From Plenodomus lindquistii (taxonomy: Eukaryota > Ascomycota > Dothideomycetes > Pleosporales > Leptosphaeriaceae), in contig JANUWI010000002.1 of the NCBI GenBank assembly GCA_025504975.1, positions 620,001-684,000 on the forward strand: a DNA stretch of 64,000 nucleotides, written 5' to 3'. Made by a program: the position numbers and the translations under genes. Numbering within the stretch: position 1 is the first letter of the stretch; each line of letters starts with the position of its first letter. Under the pieces are notes generated by a model. It had not been told where the DNA came from. It saw only the letters and a program-made list of their open reading frames with translations, and did not search any database. Shown piece after piece: positions 11,828-23,242 of the stretch.

Positions 11828-13454
11828 TATCGCGAACGATGTGGTGAATGGACCAATCGGGGCGGTCGCATGGGGGGGGGGGGAGGTAGTCCAGATCTAT
11901 CTCCACGAGCGGTACGACCACACGGTAGCTGTGCTGGAATTTACGGGGCCGGGACTGGGCGGCTGGTGTGAGTGGTAGGCTTGTGGTAGTCAGGTCATGT
12001 CAGTAATTGCATGGCGCGAACGCGCGCTGTTCGCATCTCAGCAGACTTCGGTCCGTCCCTGTAACTTATCAGAGGGGCTCTCGGTGGAGAGCTCCGCAGC
12101 GGCCAGCCAGAACGTTCGCGCGGCGGACAAGGAGAGCAAGGCGACAAGGAAAAAACAAGGCCGGCAGGCACAGACACGCGCCGGCGGCAGGCTGGTGGAG
12201 CCAGGTTCGTGGTATTTCCACGCGTCAATTCTGCCGCAATCATACGTCAGCTGGCGTTTGAAAGAATACCATCACACAGTACACGTGCTCAGCCCTGGAC
12301 AGACTTGCGCGTGGGTGGCTCGTGCGTTGTGGCGCTCTACCTCTCTTTTCCAGACTTCACGACTCCTGTACAATCCATCTCAAGACTCACAGTCTGGAGT
12401 CTTTTCTCCACGAACACTTTGTGGACCTCTTCCCAGATCATGCGTGTAAGGGCCGAGAGATGAGATGTTTCACTTCAAATGAACAGGGTGTTGAAGGGAT
12501 GAGTCTAATCAAAGTGTAATCACGTACTCCGTTCCGTGTACCCTTCAACATGGTCTTGATACGGCCAATACAACTTCCGCTCCTCTCCATCCTCCGCCTG
12601 ATCAAGCAATGTCGTCTTATGCTTTGTAAAGCTCTCAACCACTGTATCATGGTATGATGCCGTGGTTCGATGAGTCGCAACGGCGACGAAGCTGCTGTGG
12701 AGGTGGAGATCCGCCAGTGTGGAAACGTGATGCTTCATTTGAAATATTTTAACCCAGTAGAGCTGCTGATTTACGACTCCTCGTTTGCACCTGATGCTCG
12801 AGTGTGTGTTTGAGGGTCTTTCCCTATAAGCTTACAACCATCGCTGTCCCACACGATAGTACAGTTCCACTAATATTTCTTTCTCTGATGTATATGTACT
12901 AGACATTGGTTTCGTTTCCCATCATGCGGTCCTGTCGATACTAACAGAACAACTGCTTATTTCAGAACAAGGCGTGACCGTTGTAATGGAGAGATCGTTT
13001 CTCTTGTGTTGCTGAACAATACAAGTCCTCGCTTGAACAGGCTTCAAGATGATAGTACTCCTCGCTGATTCTGTCAAGCTGTCTGACATGGATTCATCAC
13101 CAAAATGAACAAAGAACGTAGCGCAACTGGCTGTTGGACTCAGGCATCAAGGATAATGCTGGCGAAAATATGCCCATGCCCCGGTCGCAGGCGCGGAAAC
13201 TCGAAGCTGCGTTGAGCAATGAGTACCCAAGATGGATGTGCTTGGAACTCCAGGAGTCACCGACGCCATGGTTGGTGGTTGCGATCTAGCCCCACCACTT
13301 CCGCCCACGCAAGCGGCAGTCCGTGCTTCTAGGTTCTTGATGCGGACTGACATCACACCATTGCAGTGCGAAACATCAACAAAACTCAATCCTCATTCAT
13401 ATCATCATCGATCCGATTCTGGGAGGTTTGTTCGATGACCCAGCGGATACGGCC
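11828..13454. other. Intergenic 1.63 kb
   Basis: Upstream region of the PH-LRR gene (minus) and of the small plus-strand gene at 13455. It contains a G run of about 12 at 11872-11883. Several 60-150-codon ORFs on both strands overlap one another and show no family signature, so no gene is called. Confidence 0.4.
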
Positions 13455-14143
13455 ATGACACGATTAAATGGGACTCTGACGAAAGATGATGAGACGAATC
13501 AGGCTGCTTGGGAAGCCGCCAAAGGCTCGTTAGTGGGAGCAACCAAGGTATGTTGCACGTGAATCCATGGTCGTGTGTGTCGCCTGTGTCGCTGTGGACA
13601 AGAGCTTTTTGAGAGTGACTTCCAGCCTGGGGCGTTCAGTCGGACAGAAATTCAACGGATCCAGCCAGCCTACACGCGAAGCTATGTTTTTCAGTCTGGA
13701 CCGGGAGAGGTTGTGAAGATCGGTTACAGTAACTAATGATGGCTGGCAGTGGGGTGCTCTGTTCGCAGTCGGTGGTGGCATAGCAATGGCCTTCTCCCCA
13801 TTCTATCGCTCCTTGACTATACAGTTCAAAACGTTAGTTGCGCCTCTTCCTTTCACGCTACCAGAGCAACGGACCGCGACCGACGAAGAATGCTTTACAC
13901 AACCATGCATTCCGAATCTCCTTTACTGACGATTCCAGGTATATCCAGATGTCAGGCATGATATTAGGTGGTATGCTTGAAGCTGATAAGCGCATGATCA
14001 ATTATCAACATCAAGTACGGTATCAGAAAAGGTTGGCAAGAGACATGGAGGTGTGGAGACGGTACGAGGAAAGTTACGAGGAGCGAGGGACTCCGGGTGT
14101 GGGAGCGGAAAGCAATGTACATGGACCGGGTGGAAAGGAGTAG
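13455..14143 (+). CDS. Small conserved fungal membrane protein
   Basis: Three exons (13455-13547, 13750-13832, 13939-14143) give 126 aa. The start MTRLNGTLTKDDE is followed after intron 1 by a hydrophobic segment (WGALFAVGGGIAMAF). Exon 3 gives a second hydrophobic stretch (YIQMSGMILGGMLEADKR) and then a charged tail with QKRLARDMEVWRRYEE. This looks like a family of small fungal proteins with a short paired-helix region that recalls HIG1-type mitochondrial inner-membrane proteins. I recall that such genes sometimes carry misleading enzyme names. No catalytic motif is visible. The first intron is long (202 nt) for this genome; phase is correct at both junctions. Confidence 0.7.
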
Positions 14144-14591
14144 CTCTTGCACAGATCTTAGTAGTCCCAGTAGACGGACATTATCAGATTCACAGGAAGT
14201 AATGCATATTGTGTACTACGTATATATTGCGGTGGCCTTTTGATGCGCACTTGAATGCGCAGCCTTGCAAAGATGAAAGGCGGACTTTGTTGAGAGTATG
14301 CCCTAACTTGGTCTAAGGTGCTACCAACAATACCAACGATTTGTAACTATGACAGGGTGGTTCTCCTTTCGTGAACTTTCTCGAACCTCGCGACTTGTGA
14401 TGGGATCGGCCAATGACGCACAGCCCGTCCGGCGCAGTCGGGCTTACATAAGGCGCCCCACGAACCGCCTCCCTTCAAAAGCCAGCTGGTCAATTCGCTT
14501 CCTTCTGATCTTTAGGCAGCACCCGCTGCTCTCACCCACCACAAAAGTACATCACCACATTCACCAGTAGTCAAGCTAGCTGCAGGCAATC
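14144..14591. other. Intergenic 448 bp, Derlin promoter side
   Basis: Separates two plus-strand genes. The last 100 bp before the Derlin ATG are C/A-rich (caccacaaaagtacatcacc), typical of a fungal 5' leader. No clear TATA box. Confidence 0.4.
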
Positions 14592-15839
14592 ATGGATGTC
14601 TTTTGGACGCTCCCGCCAGTCTCCAGGTAAGCTGCAATGGCCTATGGGAGCTTTCATCGCAAAGCTCAAGCTATGCCGAACTCATCAGCTAACAATCTTC
14701 CAGGACCATCACAGCTATGGCTGTTGCTGTGTCCGGTCTAGGCTACAGTGGTCTACTTAACCTCTCTAACTATGTCTTCGTGAGCCCATGGGTGTTCACC
14801 ACCAAGATGGTACCCCAGATTTGGCGTGCTGCAACTGCGTTTCTCATTACGAAACCCAAGTTCGGCATCCTGCTGGACCCGTACTTTCTCTACCAATACG
14901 GTAGCGGTCTCGAGCGCGAGTCGTCGCGGTTCTCGCAGCCTGGCGACTTCTTCGTCTACACCGCGTTTCTGTGCACCTTCATTACTGTAAGTACTTCAGT
15001 GTGCTTTCAATGCCCGCTCCATACGTTGTACATTACACATCGCATCGACACAACTGTCTGCGATGCCAACACACAACCGGTCATACCGACCACCTCGGAT
15101 TATCTGCTCGCCCAGCCTACAATTCTAGCTGAAGCGATTCCTGGAACCGAGGGAGAATACCCTTGCACATCATGCCGTCCCGTCATTCGCAAAATACAAA
15201 AGGGGCGTGTGTGGTGTGTGAGCATGGTGGGATTGCTACTTGAGAAAGCTTTGCGAATGCGCTCCATTTCGCTAGGCGGTGTTGGCTCCCTACATATCTT
15301 CATCTTGTCATGAACTTCGTCACTGCGTTTCCACCGCGATTGAGTGTGTCTAGACAAGGACCTTGCGCTAACACAGTTACGCAAAGGCAACAGCAGGTGG
15401 CATCCTCGGCTCCTATACCTTCCTCCCCGCGCTCTCGCTCGCCTACGCCTACACGTACGCGCAGGAGAATCCTACCCGCAAAGTCTCCTTTTTTGTCGTC
15501 ACGTTCGACTCAAAGTTCCTCCCGTACGCTATGCTCGCCATGTCCTTTGTCATGGACGGTCCTGAGCCCGCTTTGTCGCAAGTCTGCGGTCTACTCGCCG
15601 CACACTTGTACGACTTCCTGACAAGAATCTGGCCTACATTTGGTGGTGGAAAAAACTACATCACCACCCCACAGATTGTGCGAGGCTGGTTTGGTGCTAC
15701 ACCCGGCAGCGTCCAGAACCGCGGATTTGGACACGCTGTGCAGGGACGTGGAGGGGCTCCTGCGTCGAGCACTGGAGCGAGTACGGGGGTGAGGAATGCG
15801 TGGGGAAGCATGGGTCCTGGTCGCCGATTGGGAGAGTGA
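14592..15839 (+). CDS. Derlin, ER-associated degradation membrane protein
   Basis: Three exons (14592-14626, 14704-14986, 15387-15839) give 256 aa. The start MDVFWTLPPVSRT matches Derlins. Four or more hydrophobic segments follow, with the family block LLAAHLYDFLTRIWPTFGGG near residue 190 and a disordered Gly/Ser/Arg tail. Derlins are rhomboid-like pseudoproteases that form the retrotranslocation channel for misfolded ER proteins with the Hrd1 ligase and Cdc48. Intron 2 is 400 nt, about eight times the local norm, and its first 327 nt stay open in frame with exon 2. The acceptor (caaag at 15386) was chosen because it restores TATAGGILGSY; the exact site is the least certain part. Confidence 0.87.
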
Positions 15840-16205
15840 ACACTTGCACTTGTACTGGAAATGTCCTGTGTAAGGGTTGACCACTCGTGGATTCTGTGTC
15901 CCGGTCCGTAGTCTTGCGTGTAAGAAGTGAATGTCGCCATTGCATTGCGAATACACACATATGAACATGTTCACTTTTCCAACTTGGTTGTATCGTGCTC
16001 AAGTGAGAGTATTGCCTGTAACTTTGAACAGTCGCAATCAACAATATTGGTCACTCATTCAGTTTCGGTTACCTGACTCGGCTTCCGTACAATTTCAACG
16101 AATCACTCATGCAAGTCTAGCACACCATGATCAAAAGGAGATTTAGTTGTCAAGCCTCTTGGCCATTACATTACGTCGCTGTATATACAACTCAGAAGCA
16201 CGACG
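15840..16205. other. Intergenic 366 bp between convergent genes
   Basis: 3' ends of Derlin (+) and the IGxQF-repeat gene (-). No feature recognised. Confidence 0.4.
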
Positions 16206-16650
16206 CTACTTTGAGCTTCCAGCAGGATTGCTAGGCCCATCAACCGCCCTCTCGACATGTCCCGCAATACCATTCTTACTTGCGTCAAACTGGCTTCCAA
16301 TGACACCGTCCTTGCTGAACGGACCACCAACTGCCTGGCCAATCTGGCCGATTGAACCGTCGGCGTTGACTGTTACGGTATTAGCACATGCATTTCTTCG
16401 GCGACTCCCACGTTCTTTTGTCGATTGAAACGTGAGGGCACGGAGAGATGAGAGGGAGAAGGGATGTACATTGTCGCCCAATGGCTCCTGCGCTGCTGAG
16501 CACACTGGGGTTCTCCTGGGGAATAGCATTTGTGCCTTTGTTTGCGCCGAGCTTGTCTGCAGCGGCGGTGGTGTTGTCGGTCACATTTGCTGAGTTGCCG
16601 GGCTGGGACATGCCAAGCTGCTCGGAGAGGGGACCTGTTGACTTGGGCAT
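16206..16650 (-). CDS. Small hydrophilic IGxQF-repeat protein
   Basis: Two exons (16650-16470, 16369-16206) around a 100-nt intron give 114 aa. The N-terminus is Asn/Ala/Gly rich (MPKSTGPLSEQLGMSQPGNS). The C-terminal half contains two copies of an IG(x)QF(N/D)A-type unit (GAIGRQFNADGSIG, GVIGSQFDASKNGI) separated by GQAVGGPFSKDG. I recall similar small glycine-rich repeat proteins from many Pezizomycotina, with no established function. There are no membrane segments or signal peptide. The splice joins the first repeat exactly (IGRQ|FNADG), which supports the model. Confidence 0.72.
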
Positions 16651-17142
16651 TGTGAATGTGGTTGGGGTGGAGTTGTGAGACTGGTGAAGGTTGGGTAGAT
16701 GATGTGACTTGGTTTTGGTAGTATGGAGTTACTTGTGGATTGGCAGGGTGTAGAACAAGGGGTCTTGTAGTATTATATAGGGGGTCTAGAGATGTAATGC
16801 GTGGAGAGTGCGTCACAAAAGAGGTGGATGATGGGAGATGATGTCATGATGAAAGCGTATGCCATATGCGGCGTTGACATGTGGACATCAATGATGCAGA
16901 TGATTGAATGCATCTCGATTATTGCTGACTGAAACTGTACCACGGACTTTACGATTTGAGGTGTTCGTACGGAGGTGCTAGTCTAGTGGCGCGTGGGAGT
17001 GGTGTAAGTGTCACTCCTAAGGAGTGGCAAATCGTGCCTCAAGATCACGACAAGCTGTCAGCTGGAGCGTCATCATAGAATACAAGATTGTTTAATGGTG
17101 CGAACTTGTTGATTGTGATCGCTGCCGCGGGTATCGTTTTTC
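16651..17142. other. Intergenic 492 bp
   Basis: Promoter side of the IGxQF-repeat gene and 3' flank of RPA49. A TATATAA-like box on the minus strand (plus ttatatagg, 16775-16783) lies about 125 bp upstream of the ATG at 16650 and is a plausible core promoter. Confidence 0.4.
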
Positions 17143-18626
17143 CTAACCTCTCCTCTTCTGGCGCGGTCCACCAACTCGTGGGAACGACAACGGCAACTTC
17201 AACTTCGCGACGAAGTGGTTGGCGCTCTCGGCCTTGGTCAGTTTCCACTTGGCCATGTCGGCCTGTGTTGGCGCTGAGATCTTGCATCCCAATTCCATGA
17301 AGTACTGTTTGACACTGCCGGATGTTAGCTGCGGAGATTCTTATGTCGGATAGAAGTACTCACTCCTTATTCTCAAGCTTCAAGTCTTCACGAAGGTCAT
17401 TGACGTCGACCTCATGGTCGTCAACAATGAGCGCAGCAGCAGCAATGTGCGTCATGAGATTATCAATGTTCCAGCGAGGCATGTCACCGCTACCATCGTT
17501 AGCATCGAGCGAATCTGGATCAAAAGAAGGACTCACTTTTCTGAAGCAAACTTCCTCCTGATGGCAAGTACACAGCCGGCAGGTGTGTCATCACCCATCA
17601 TATCCTCCAGCTTGCCCTTCATGGGGATTTTCTTCGGCTTGTTTCCGCCAGAGCCCAGCAGTGCGGCATTGAAGTTGATGCATAGCAGTATGAACCGCAA
17701 GACCTTGAGCTTCTGGATTTGCTTGCCCCTAGCAAGTTTGACGATGCGCTTGGCGACAAATTTACTAGTGACTGCAACACCCTTCCCAGCTGCTGATGCA
17801 TCGACCCAGTCCTTGACTTCCAGCATAGTCATCAGCTCGCTGCCCACAATGTTGTCGATGGTGTAAACATCGCCAGGGTATTCGGCGGCCATGTTGGGCG
17901 TAGGGCGGGGTTTCGAGCTGTCCACGGCCGCTTCGAGTTCTGCCTTTGTTGGCATCGCGACACCATTGCTGGCCATGTTTGTGAGGACGTTTTCCGCAAT
18001 CGCATCGTTCTGCGCAGTGCTTGGGTCGCCCGGCTTGCCGCTGTGGATGGCGTTTAGGGTCCTATCTTCAAGCGCCTTTCTTGACTTCTTGGATCCGAAC
18101 TCGGCAGCAAGTGCAGCGCGCTTCGCCATCATGCTGCCAATTTGCGCCTCCTTACGAGCCTGCTCTTCTCGCATCTCTTCCGTCTCGCTGCGCAATGTGC
18201 TCCGTACAACCATCCTCTTCACCGGTACAATCTGCAGCTTGCTGGTCACGGGATCGTATATGCCGACATAGTCTTTCAGTTGACTCTCCGAGCTGCCATC
18301 GTGTTCTTCTTGTGCGAGATAGTCGAGACGGGAATGGTCAGAGGACTGGAGAAGCAGCTCGGTGCTCTCGCCCTTGGGTAGAATCTTGGTGCGCTTGTAG
18401 GGATTGAAGTTGATATGCTGGGGTACTTTGAGGCCAGGTGTGGCAGCTTCAGTGGTATTAGCAGGATTGGCGCATACATTGCAACCATTCACCTACCAAG
18501 TATGGGGCCCAGCAGTTCCTTATTCTCCACATGCTCGACAGTCACGGTGCCTGTCGGCGTGGTGGCTGCCTTCTTATTTGATAGCTCGCCATTCTCGTCG
18601 TGTCGCTTTCTCTTCTTCTCACCCAT
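17143..18626 (-). CDS. RPA49: RNA polymerase I subunit A49
   Basis: Four exons (18626-18497, 18446-17537, 17489-17364, 17314-17143) give 445 aa, close to yeast A49 (415). The start MGEKKRKRHDENGE is a basic fungal A49-type N-terminus; an ORF open further upstream was not used. The N-terminal half is the dimerisation module that pairs with A34.5 (YVGIYDPVTSKLQIVPVKR). The C-terminal half is the tandem winged-helix part (VTSKFVAKRIVKLARGKQ ... DVKQYFMELGCKI). A49/A34.5 act like TFIIF/TFIIE in Pol I initiation and elongation at rDNA. Introns are 50, 47 and 49 nt; the first ends in a TGCTAATAC branch-like element. It is divergent from the promethin-like gene with 366 bp between starts. Confidence 0.92.
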
Positions 18627-18992
18627 CGTGGCGGTGTTGTACGGCGCTGATATCGATCTGGCGATGGTGTCGCGTCCAAAAAAGTTCGGATCTCGAATTG
18701 GCAGAATGGGGCGGTGACAGGCTAGCGTGACGGTTAGTTCGGCAGGGGTGGGTGATGCTGCATGACGTCTCCGCGCCGACGCGTCCATTTCTCCGCACAT
18801 CCAGCAGGCGCGACCAAGCATTGGATTGGGTGCTGGTTGCGACTCCCTTTCGAGCCATTGTTTCGCTTCTTCACATGCCAATCCAGTTGTTCGTAGTCAA
18901 TGTAATCACAGCCTCCCATTCTGATCTCTTCTTGTTCACCATTTCCGTCAACTTTTCTCGCGCCTGACGTAGCCGCCCCTCTCAATTCAGTC
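18627..18992. promoter_or_regulatory. Shared intergenic promoter region of RPA49 and promethin-like gene
   Basis: The two divergent start codons are 366 bp apart, so the regulatory sequences of both genes lie here. No TATA box stands out. Confidence 0.4.
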
Positions 18993-19861
18993 ATGTCGAA
19001 CATGTTCCAGAATGCTTCAGGTGTCGTAGGCCACGCAGGCAAACAGCTTCACTCCACTACTAGGCGGGTTGGCAACACCATTCAAGTCACGACCGATAGG
19101 ATGCTTCCACCTGAGCAACGAAAAGAGATCGCCCAGAACCTTCGCTTCTTCGCTGAAGACAATCCCAAATTCGCGGTATAGTCTCCTCGATGCCACAGAT
19201 GCCGTGACATACTGACCATGTACTAGGCCTTCCTCGCCGCACAAGCTGTCCTCGCTGGCCTCCCTCTTGTTCTCTTCCTCGCCTTCGCTACAACAACATT
19301 ACTTGTCTCGCTGACTACCTGCCTGCTCCTCGGTCTTCTTGCCGCTCTAGCGTTCACCTTCGTTGTCGTGGGTTTCGCCCTCATCTTCGTAGTACCAACA
19401 GTCTTCATTGCCAGCTGTTCCGCGACCTTCATCTTCATTTGGGGCCTAGTGGGATACGCCGTACTCCGCCGACTCAACGGGGGCGAGGCGCCATCCAAAC
19501 GTGGTACACGGATGGGCGACAAGCTGTACGGACTTACGGAAGGTAAGACCGGACTGCGCATTGGCGGTCAGGACATCAAGGACACGGCCAAAGCGTCGGC
19601 GAAGAAGAGCGGCGTCGACGGCACTGCAAGCCATCATGATGGTTCACATCAGGAGAAGGGCGAACATGTGAATGGAGTCAATGGCCACCATGAAAGCCTG
19701 GAATGGGAGCAGAAATGGGATAATGGTGTGCAATCGCAGCCAGTCGTTCTGGAGGTTGACAACCCCTATGAGGTCCTCAAAGCTGTAAGACATGTCCTCG
19801 CGCATCGCGCGATGTCAAAGGGCGTTACTAACTGTTCAATCAGGAGACTCAAATTTCATGA
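18993..19861 (+). CDS. Promethin/LDAF1-like lipid-droplet protein
   Basis: Three exons (18993-19175, 19227-19784, 19844-19861) give 252 aa. Residues 1-60 are amphipathic and basic. Residues about 62-155 are nearly continuous hydrophobic sequence that folds into two helical hairpins (FLAAQAVLAGLPLVLFLAF, LVSLTTCLLLGLLAALAF, FIASCSATFIFIWGLVGYAV). The tail is polar. This is the promethin layout; LDAF1 and yeast Ldo proteins partner seipin at sites of lipid-droplet formation. The final exon is only 18 nt (ETQIS), preceded by a textbook TTACTAAC branch point; reading through it instead would add an unlikely 44-residue tail. Function is inferred from architecture. Confidence 0.75.
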
Positions 19862-20436
19862 AATCCACATTTTGCCTCCCATACTCGACTTTCGTTCGCA
19901 GCCACCATGCAAAACAGTCAGAGACACATAATTTACGAATCCAGTAGCAGTAATAATGACATACACAATGGATACTCCAGCGAGTATGGAACATTCGCAA
20001 TGAATCAGATCTTGTTTTACTCACACTCCCATGTCCCAGGTCCAGATCACTATAGAGACGTCTGTCAATCGACTCAATTGCACGTGGACAATGACAAAAA
20101 TTGTCGTGAGCTTATCGTTTCAAACATGCAGTCTTGGAGTCTCCAGAGCAACTTGCCTCAGGAGGAGGCATCACCTATTCGGTGTTTCATATGGATACAT
20201 CCACGGACAATGTTGCTCAATCCTGTGATTCCACCGAAATTTGACCTGAGCTTCTTCTATGGAACGGCTTGGGCGACATGGGCCATTTTTGAGTGCATTG
20301 GAGGGAGGTCGATCATATCGATTATCTCTCAATAGTGCCGTACATGTCTTGCCGAATTTACTTCCTAAGTTCAAAAATTATCATACCAGAGGCACTGGAC
20401 ACTACTAGAGGTTAGCGTAGAGGCCTCGAGCTCGGG

Positions 20437-20734
20437 GTACAAAACCTCTACTTTGACGCTATGATCTCCTCTCCTTATCTCTCAGGCTGGAATTGAACTA
20501 TCCGAAAAACATCCATCGGTTCGGGGATGTCTTTTCGCACACAATCCCTGCAAAAGTGTCGAGCAATTCTTCCATGATGGCGTTTGGAAAGAGGACTTAA
20601 AATTCAGTATCAAAGTGTGCATGTGTAGAGACGGCGAGCGGGAGGTGATTACGAAATACATGGCGACTACGAGTGATGTGTTGCGCCAGGCGACATCGAA
20701 ATCCATCTTAGCTATGCTAATGAGAACTCCGTGA
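20437..20734 (+). pseudogene. Intron-like element followed by a 90-codon stop-free frame
   Basis: A 50-nt stretch (20437-20486) begins GTACAA, has a TTTGACG branch-like word and ends CTCTCAG. It is followed by a frame open from 20465 to the TGA at 20732-20734. The translation is compositionally plausible (GCLFAHNPCKSVEQFF, GVWKEDLKFSIKV, REVITKYMATTS) and has no start codon near its beginning. It could be the terminal exon of a small gene whose first exon I cannot place, or a relic. No family was recognised. Confidence 0.25.
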
Positions 20735-20764
20735 TTGACAGTTTCGCCAGAAGTCAGCGTGAGG

Positions 20765-20770
20765 TATAAG
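20765..20770 (+). promoter_or_regulatory. TATA-like box, array element 1
   Basis: TATAAG in gtgaggTATAAGaatc. It is followed by a C/T-rich leader with cctcacaactctcctgctg. The first ATG downstream opens only a 10-codon ORF. Confidence 0.35.
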
Positions 20771-21444
20771 AATCTGCACTCCGGAGACTCAAATTTCCTA
20801 CTTTCCTCACAACTCTCCTGCTGTTCCGAAATTTGAGACCACAGTTATATGTTGTGTGGAGTCTGCGCCTTCGAAAGCTAGACCCAAACTTTTCATGAGA
20901 GAAGGAGCACAAGATCAGAAATATTTGAAAAGTAATCAAGTACATGGTATGAGCTGAGAAATTACACCATCCTTTTCAAAACACAAGAGCAAGGCCGCAT
21001 GCTTTCTGGCCTGTCATTGGTCGATCAGTATTTGGTAACATGAAAAGTATCTATCGGCGACACGAAATCAATTGACGGTTCTTAAATGTCTCTTGAGATC
21101 TGACCGGCACATAAAGTCTTGACTTCAGCCATTCTTGTTTGGATTCTTTCATTTGTCTATAGAGCAGGACTTGCTTTGCAAAATTCCATCACGGACTCCG
21201 CATGTCGCTTTTCCTTGTCCACCCGAAAGTTCTTTCCACTAACCAAATGTTTTGCTTTGGCGGTACAAGCTTCGAATTGGTCGAGAGATACTATCATGTG
21301 TGGGAGAGCTCGCGTTGGCTTCCAGAAAGCAGTTCACGATCGTAGCATGTGTTGTTGCGGCTTTGTCATGTAGAAGTGAAAAGTCCTCGTGGTCATGTGA
21401 ACGATTCAAGAGATTTCGTTATCTAACTCTTGGACGCCCAAGGG

Positions 21445-21451
21445 TATAAAA
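21445..21451 (+). promoter_or_regulatory. TATA-like box, array element 2
   Basis: TATAAAA preceded by aaggg. It is followed by a leader with gatcatacgttcc and tatccattatctccc. The next ATG (about 21537) opens 47 codons ending at the TAA of gattgtaacc. Confidence 0.4.
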
Positions 21452-22233
21452 GCTTCGCGTTAGGAGCTGGAGTAAGACACCGATCATACGTTCCATATCC
21501 ATTATCTCCCGAAAACCGTCTGGCGAGCATTTTCATGACTGTGGTCCTTTTTTCCAACTACAACATCAATTTACTCCCTGTTGCTGTCATGGCTGAGATT
21601 GAGACAAGTGGTGCTGAAGAGAGTCGTATCATTTCGAAAGTCGGGGAAGGATGTATTGATGTTCTTATGCGATTGTAACCAAAATCTTGTCAGTCGCAAT
21701 TGATGTGATTCAGAAGATAGCAAAGACACAAGCTACAATCGTATGAGTACAAGACCTACACTTCCACTCTGCGAGGAGCACGGCACATCACTTGCTGACG
21801 TTTTGATGTTTGAAAGGCACGATCTTTACGATCTATGTCTTCCCGTAACAAGAGAGAACAAGAACAAGCCACAGAATCTCGAGATGACCAATTAAATGGA
21901 AACTCTAGTTATTCAAAGCCTTTCAATCTTACGCTTGGGTTCCAATCTTCCCTGCTGCACATGCAAAAGCTGGTTGATTCAAAGCATACAGCAACTCAAG
22001 CATGTGTATTTTGCCTCCACAACTTCACACCGGACAACCTGATGCTGTTCTCTGCACGAAAGCACGAAAGCAATCGCCCGAGTTTGTGTTTGATTTCGAA
22101 AATTCAGGGCTTAATGGTCAGAATAGCCGTCAAACCGTTCGGATGACGATTGCTGCTCTTCCGGCGTTCTGATGAGTACACATATCCTTACCCGTCCATG
22201 ATCGAGACCTCGCAACAGGAATCTGGGGAGCGC

Positions 22234-22241
22234 TATATAAA
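22234..22241 (+). promoter_or_regulatory. TATA-like box, array element 3
   Basis: TATATAAA within gagcgcTATATAAAcccc. It is followed by catcttatcatacacacttcc. The first ATG opens a 34-codon ORF. Confidence 0.45.
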
Positions 22242-22736
22242 CCCCAGCCCTTGAGCTCAACTGCATCTTATCATACACACTTCCTTCTAAAGAATCGAAG
22301 GTCGTTACTCGTATGAAGCATGGCCTGCCTCTCGGCGTGTTCAAACATGAAGGAATCTGGGCAATGTCCTTCCCGGATTTGCGATTTGAAGCATACATCA
22401 CTCGAAATCATACATGACGAGGAATTTTTCGAGAATTATTTCAGGTCAACTCATGCCCTGTCATGTGGCAGACTTGTGAGTTTCTCCTGCTCTTCAATAC
22501 CATTACAAGTCGCGAAAGCATGCACGGGACTTTGCCATGCCGCTGTCTCTTATGCCCTAAGCTACGACTTGAACTGTCGACTGCTTCGTGTGATTTCTCC
22601 AGAGCTTTTTGCGGCGTCGATCTATGTCTTGGACGGCTAAACAGACTCTCCATGGATTACTGTGAGATTGACAAGGACTGTCTCCATGATCTGTGGTGCT
22701 CAATACTAAGATGAGTGAAGTCTTCAATATCCGACC

Positions 22737-22744
22737 TATTTAAG
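22737..22744 (+). promoter_or_regulatory. TATA-like box, array element 4
   Basis: TATTTAAG, a non-canonical box, followed by gcatcatacttcaacc. An ATG only about 10 nt downstream would lie before the expected start site. Confidence 0.25.
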
Positions 22745-23233
22745 CACACCGATGGGAAAGCTCCAAGCATCATACTTCAACCAAGTGCGTGAGAAATCGA
22801 ATTGCGATTGTTCGATTTCATGATTTTCGCCGCTTTGCGAGTTCGCGGCTCGGGAAATGAAGGCAAGTCAATGCGATGAGAATCTTTCGGAGGAGTATGG
22901 ATGAGCCTGTATGTCCTGAGTGTTCTCACGATGAATTCAGTGCTCATGGGCCATACTTACGACCTGAAGCGTTTTCAATTATCATCAAGAAATCATACGG
23001 TCTTGCATTCATGTTTCGAATGCATACAAAGCTCATCTTCCATGCTTCTGGACGCGCCTTTTTGGGCTCCGTCGGAACTACTGCAGGACTCAACCCGCCA
23101 TGTTCTTTGCGCGAAAGATGGGTAGGGCCATTTCATCTATGGTTTTCGTCTCTTATGAATTTTCGCTGTGTCTCACATGAGCCCCGCGTTGCGACACTAC
23201 AGTCGATCTCAATGTCTTAGAGATCCAGTGCTG

Positions 23234-23242
23234 CATAAATAT
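23234..23242 (+). promoter_or_regulatory. TATA-like box, array element 5
   Basis: CATAAATAT followed by a long C/T stretch (tttctccacacttc, cacacttttctcctctag). A 69-codon ORF (23308-23517) begins shortly after. Confidence 0.35.

Noticed and set aside
12520..12738. Minus-strand 72-codon ORF, with a possible GTACGT donor and a second open stretch (IWEEVHKVFVEKRLQ) near 12340-12440
   Set aside because: No acceptor joins the two stretches in a compatible phase, and neither shows a family signature. Short ORFs are abundant in this gap.
21835..22146. 103-codon ORF within the promoter-like array
   Set aside because: It is not positioned after a TATA-like box and has no family signature, so it was not listed as a gene. 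It should be kept in mind if transcripts are found.
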